A DNA stretch of 64,000 nucleotides. Source: Silene conica. Taxonomy: Eukaryota; Streptophyta; Magnoliopsida; Caryophyllales; Caryophyllaceae. The first letter of the stretch is position 1. Each line of letters opens with the position of its first letter. Where the stretch lies: positions 53,979,579 through 54,043,578 of the forward strand of contig CM055313.2 in NCBI GenBank assembly GCA_029255685.2. The letters are read 5' to 3'. The notes beneath the pieces were generated by a model, which saw only the letters and a list, made by a program, of their open reading frames with translations, was not told the DNA's origin and made no database searches. The position numbers and the translations under genes were made by a program. Of the stretch, positions 60,496-64,000 are shown piece after piece.

Positions 60496-61589
60496 TCATA
60501 GATCAATCGACTGAAATATTACACATGAATAATAAGAAACTAAAGGTTGGTGACAAAAATCAAACATATCTATGACACTGTCGTATGAGACACAAAAATG
60601 AAAAAAGTGTAAAGCAGCTAATACATAATGGCGCTATATCTCCATTTTATTATGAATCATTTGGCACATGTGAATCATGTCTCATAGGCAAAATGACTCG
60701 TATTTCCTTCAAAGGTGTTGGAATGCGCGCTGCTGACCTATTAGGACTCGTACATACAGATGTATGTGGACCTATGTCAATCACCGCACGAGACGGCTAT
60801 AGATATTTCATCACTTTCACGGTCGATTTAAGTAGATACGGATATGTCTACTTAATGAAGCATAAAAGTGAATCCTTTGAAAAGTTCAAGGAATTACAGG
60901 CGAAGGTTGAAAACCAACTGGATAGAAAGATTAAAGCACTACGATCAGATCGTGGTGGTGAATATCTTTCGCATGAGTTTGATCAACACCTTAAACACTG
61001 TGGTATAGTACTACAGTTAACTCCACCTGGAACACCACAATTAAATGGTGTGTCCGAACGGAGAAATCGAACACTATTAGATATGGTTCGATCCATGATG
61101 AGTCACACAGTTGTGCCGAATTCATTATGGGGCTTTGCTCTATTATCAGCTGCTCTTATACTTAACCGATGTCCGTCTAAAGCTGTCGACAAGACTCCAT
61201 ATGAGATATGGAAGGGAACCGTCCCTAACTTGTCCTTTATTCGGGTTTGGGGTTGCGAGGCTTATGTCAAGTGGAGACACGAGGATAAGCTCGGCCCGCG
61301 ATCGGTCAAGACATACTTTATTGGTTATCCAAAAGGAATGTTTGGTCATTACTTCTATTCGCCTACCGAACACCGCGTTTTTGTTGCGGCTAGTGCGAAG
61401 TTCTTAGAGAAAGAATTTCTCGAGAATAAGACAAGTAATAGAACCTTCGATCTGTCGGAGATTCAAGAACCAACTACTGAGCAACCAATGGAGGAAACTG
61501 TTCCTTCATCTTCTGTTGTGGTCAGTATTCCTGAGGAACCCAAAAGGTCGGGAGACACTCCATTCCTCCAGATAGATACATCGGTATGA
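60496..61589 (+). pseudogene. Copia family B integrase segment, catalytic residues intact
   Basis: The long open part is 60585-61589. The zinc-binding segment reads RMRHKNEKSVKQL with CESCLIGK. The catalytic core has HTDVCGP (Asp59 counted from the ATG at 60585), ALRSDRGGEY (Asp122) and NGVSERRNRTLLD (Glu158); the Asp-35-Glu spacing is canonical. CPSKAVDKTPYEIW and VWGCEAYVK follow. This stretch is uninterrupted, but it is only part of a polyprotein broken on both sides, and a stop lies upstream near 60499. It was written as one frame in the ancestor with the gag-protease part. Confidence 0.88.
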
Positions 61590-62695
61590 TCGAGGAACTT
61601 GACAGAGTTGACGTTTTTCTCTTAGAGAGTAACGAACCCGTGACCTATAAAGGTGCCATGACCTGTTCCGACTCAAAGCTATGGTTTAATGCCATGCAAT
61701 CCGAAATGGACTCCATGTGTGAGAATGACGTATGGGAGTTGGTTGATTTGCCTGATAAGGTACGACCTCTTCAGTGCAAATGACTTTATAAGATAAAGCG
61801 CTCCATCGAGGGACAACCAGACACCTATAAGGCACGACTAGTGGCAAAAGGTTTCACTCAAGTGTAAGGGTTGCACTATGATGAGATTTTTGCACCCGTA
61901 GTCATGCTGCGTTCCATTCGGATTATCTTAGCGATTGCTGCATTTCATGACTATGAAATATAGCAAATGGATGTGAAGACCGCCTTCTTAAACGGTTATT
62001 TGGAGGAGGACTTGTACATGGTACAACCCGAAGGTTTCACAGATCCTAAAAAATCCTAAGAAAGTGTGCAAGCTTAAGCGTTCCATTTATGGACTTAAGC
62101 AAACATCTAGGAGTTGGAATCATCGCTTCGACCAAGTGATAAAAAAGAATGGTTTTATTCGATCACTCTAAGAACCATGCTTATATATCAAGTCGAGTGG
62201 GAGTAAGATCGTCTTTCTGGTGTTGTATGTCGACGATATACTCTTGATCGGAAATGACATCCCTCTCTTATCTTCGGTTAAAGTATGGTTAAAGAACCAT
62301 TTCCAGATGAACGAACTGGGTGAGGCACAATGTATATTGGGGATCCGTATCTATAGAGGTAGATCACGACGGATGTTATCACTGAGTCAGGAGTCTCATA
62401 TAGATAAGATTCTTGACAGATTCAGCATGGCCAACTCCAAAAATGGGTTACTTCCGATGATCTCGGGGGTGCATTTGAGTAAGACTCAGGCACCTAAGAC
62501 ACCGAAAGAGGTCGAGCGCATGAGTCGCATTCCTTATGCGTCAGCTATAGGATCGATCATGTATGCCATGATATGCACACGTCCAGACGTGGCATATGCT
62601 TTGAGTATGACGAGTCGGTACCAAGGCAATCCATGTGAACCACACTGGATGGCTGTGAAAAACATTCTTAAGTACCTACGGAGGACTAAAGATTG
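61586..62695 (+). pseudogene. Copia family B reverse transcriptase, broken
   Basis: Recognisable order: AMQSEMDSMCENDVWELVDL, then after a stop at 61781 a stretch with [19 protein letters not shown], a frame slip near 62045, KLKRSIYGLKQ, a stop near 62169, and LYVDDILLIGNDIPLLSS with intact YVDD. It continues to ALSMTSRYQGNPCEPHW and KYLRRTKD, where a Del-like LTR is inserted. At least three stops and one frameshift. RNase H is missing from the window. Confidence 0.9.
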
Positions 62696-64000
62696 TGTAA
62701 AACCCCTCGCGAAAGCGGAAATAATAAACATACAAAGTACTAAAAATGCAGCGGAATTAAAACTTTTTAACATAACTAAACATGCGAGGTGCTTTAACAA
62801 ACCTGAAACATAAATAAGTATTAAGGTATAATACAAAAGCAGCCCGGGATAGCATATCCCTACAGGCATCCAAAACTGAAAACATAAGTCTAAGGTCTAG
62901 CTAACGAATGGGTGAGTCATGACGATGAAGGATCATCGCTCGCTAGCCTCAACGTAACCCCCTGCAAACAGCATCAAGTACCTACACACGTACAACATGT
63001 GCGCCACAGTCAGTGGGGAGTGACTAGAGCTCTCATAGCCACCTATTGTCATACAACACAGAACATATAAATACAAGCATTATACTCCAACATAAACAAT
63101 CATGTGAAGTACCTCATCAATAACTCTTCTTATCATACTCATACAAGTAGCTAACGTACTACAACTCAATCATATCTAAACACGTATCAGCAGTATATAA
63201 CACAGTACCCCAACTCAGGCAAGCATATACAAATCATTCAGCAATGTCTAGCACTATACCCCATCTCAGGCAGCTAAACACAAAACACCCACGAAGGGGT
63301 TCGACCACAGAACAATGAAATACCCACTAAGGGGTTCAACAAGGAGAAAGAACCACCCACGAAGGGTTCGACAAAAGGCAGAACCACCCAGAAGGGGTTC
63401 GCCGAACAGACAGAACCACCCACTAAGGGTTCGCCAAAGAGACAGAACCACCCACTAAGGGGTTCGACCACTAAGCAAGAACCAACCACTAAGTGGTTCA
63501 CACGGAACAAAACCACCCACGAAGGGGTTCGCACGAAGAACACAGAACCACCCACTAAGGGGTTCACACGAACAAACACAACGAACCAACGACTAAGTGG
63601 TTCAACAACCAAATCTCCAAAGGAGGCTACTCACTAAACCACAATCAATTCCTTAACTACAACCAATCAACACTTAGTTGACTTCGGAAGTTAATTTGAG
63701 GCGAGCGCCGGTCTCCCTTCCGGTTGCCCGGCCGGGGGGTCTTTCATCCTCAAATCCATTCCCGAGCCCAACGTAAATGTCGCCCAAAACCTGGGACTAC
63801 AACAACCTTAAATGATAAACGATCCACTCTTGATAAACATTAAACCGACACTTAATTGACCCCAAGAACTAAGTCGAGGGAGAGCCGATTTCCCTTTCGG
63901 TTGCCCGACCGGGGGGTCTCTATTCTCACTCCATTCCCGAACCCAATATAGTGCCGCCCGAACTCCTAGGACCTCAAACACACATACAAGTATGAGAAAA
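62696..64000 (-). mobile_element. Del-like LTR (minus), extends past the window end
   Basis: Starts TGTAAAACCCCTCGCG, the reverse complement of the LTR end at 46787/53072, and shares CAGTGGGGAGTGACTAGAG and GACCGGGGGGTCTC-type blocks. The left 5 bp, GATTG (62691-62695), should be the TSD; the other side is outside the window. The internal tandem array differs from the one in the 44-53-kb element. Confidence 0.85.
63280..63615 (+). repeat. ACCCACTAAGGGGTTCG minisatellite in the Del-like LTR
   Basis: About ten copies of ACCACCCACTAAGGGGTTCG with variants, at 30-40-bp pitch. It lies between the two GGTTGCCCG(A/G)CCGGG blocks or just beside them, where the related LTRs at 45570 and 51855 hold the unrelated CTTAAGCTGGCC array. 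Confidence 0.9.

Larger units (their letters stand above)
41190..62695 (+). mobile_element. Copia family B element, decayed and split by three insertions
   Basis: Order of parts: 5' LTR 41190-42135, tRNA-Met primer site, a leader of roughly 2.1 kb, gag 53361-54485, protease/pre-integrase to 54754, integrase 60496-61589, RT to 62695. It is interrupted by a Del-like element (44013-53072) and a CACTA element (54755-60492). Its 3' end is displaced by a Del-like LTR at 62696. Integrase before RT is the Copia order. Stops, a frameshift and an 85-bp duplication make it inactive. Related remnants are at 22205-23424. Confidence 0.9.

Noticed and set aside
63280-63615. CRISPR-like regularly spaced repeats
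   Set aside because: Repeats are imperfect, spacers are short and themselves related, and the array lies inside a plant LTR. It is a minisatellite.

Overview
This is nuclear DNA from a flowering plant, most likely a eudicot with a large, repeat-rich genome. The evidence is GT-AG introns, a complete plant-type phosphoinositide phospholipase C gene, and plant families of LTR retrotransposons, CACTA, Mutator-like (MULE) and hAT elements, a LINE and a SINE. I cannot fix the species. Only one host gene is complete: PI-PLC at 3444-11025 (+), nine exons, 590 codons. Almost everything after it is nested transposable elements, many with target-site duplications (TSDs) that can be read directly.

Layout. 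1-1650: broken Copia pol of the Sire/Maximus type. 1692-2768: non-autonomous MULE with a 9-bp TSD, about 0.7 kb upstream of PLC. 3444-11025: PLC. 11866-12373: decayed LINE reverse transcriptase. 13200-22200: a Copia element (family A) with its two LTRs in inverted orientation. Its left LTR carries a 5'-truncated LINE (14634-15065). Its right LTR carries a solo LTR (15579-20215), which in turn carries a CACTA element (16103-19712) with a decayed TNP2 transposase. 22205-24680: remnants of Copia family B and of a Del-like LTR. 24690-29960: leader and LTR of a minus-strand Copia (family C), holding a 2.77-kb solo LTR and an hAT MITE.

29982-40689 is an Athila-like LTR split by a MULE (31343-40373). 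Inside one terminal inverted repeat of that MULE sits a young, complete Athila-like element (32088-40194). Its two LTRs are both 1560 bp and I found only three differences between them. It has one open gag-protease frame and no reverse transcriptase or integrase. A SINE (40404-40608) lies in the same host LTR. From 40690 to the window end a Del-like LTR contains Copia family B (41190-62695). That Copia is split by a Del-like gag-only element (44013-53072) and a CACTA element with a captured ARM-repeat gene fragment (54755-60492), and is cut off by another Del-like LTR (62696-64000+).

The most unusual signal is in the Athila-like elements. The young one carries nine pairs of 12-bp GGTCGACC-type palindromes, every pair with exactly 9 bp between arms (21-bp pitch). 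They lie in the LTRs, inside the gag-protease frame (as Gly-Arg-Pro-Thr repeats) and in the 3' untranslated part. The older host LTR carries six CTCGATCGAG palindromes at pitches of 30, 20, 30, 21 and 30 bp. Both patterns fit helical phasing on DNA, or RNA stem-loops. I know of no named function for them.
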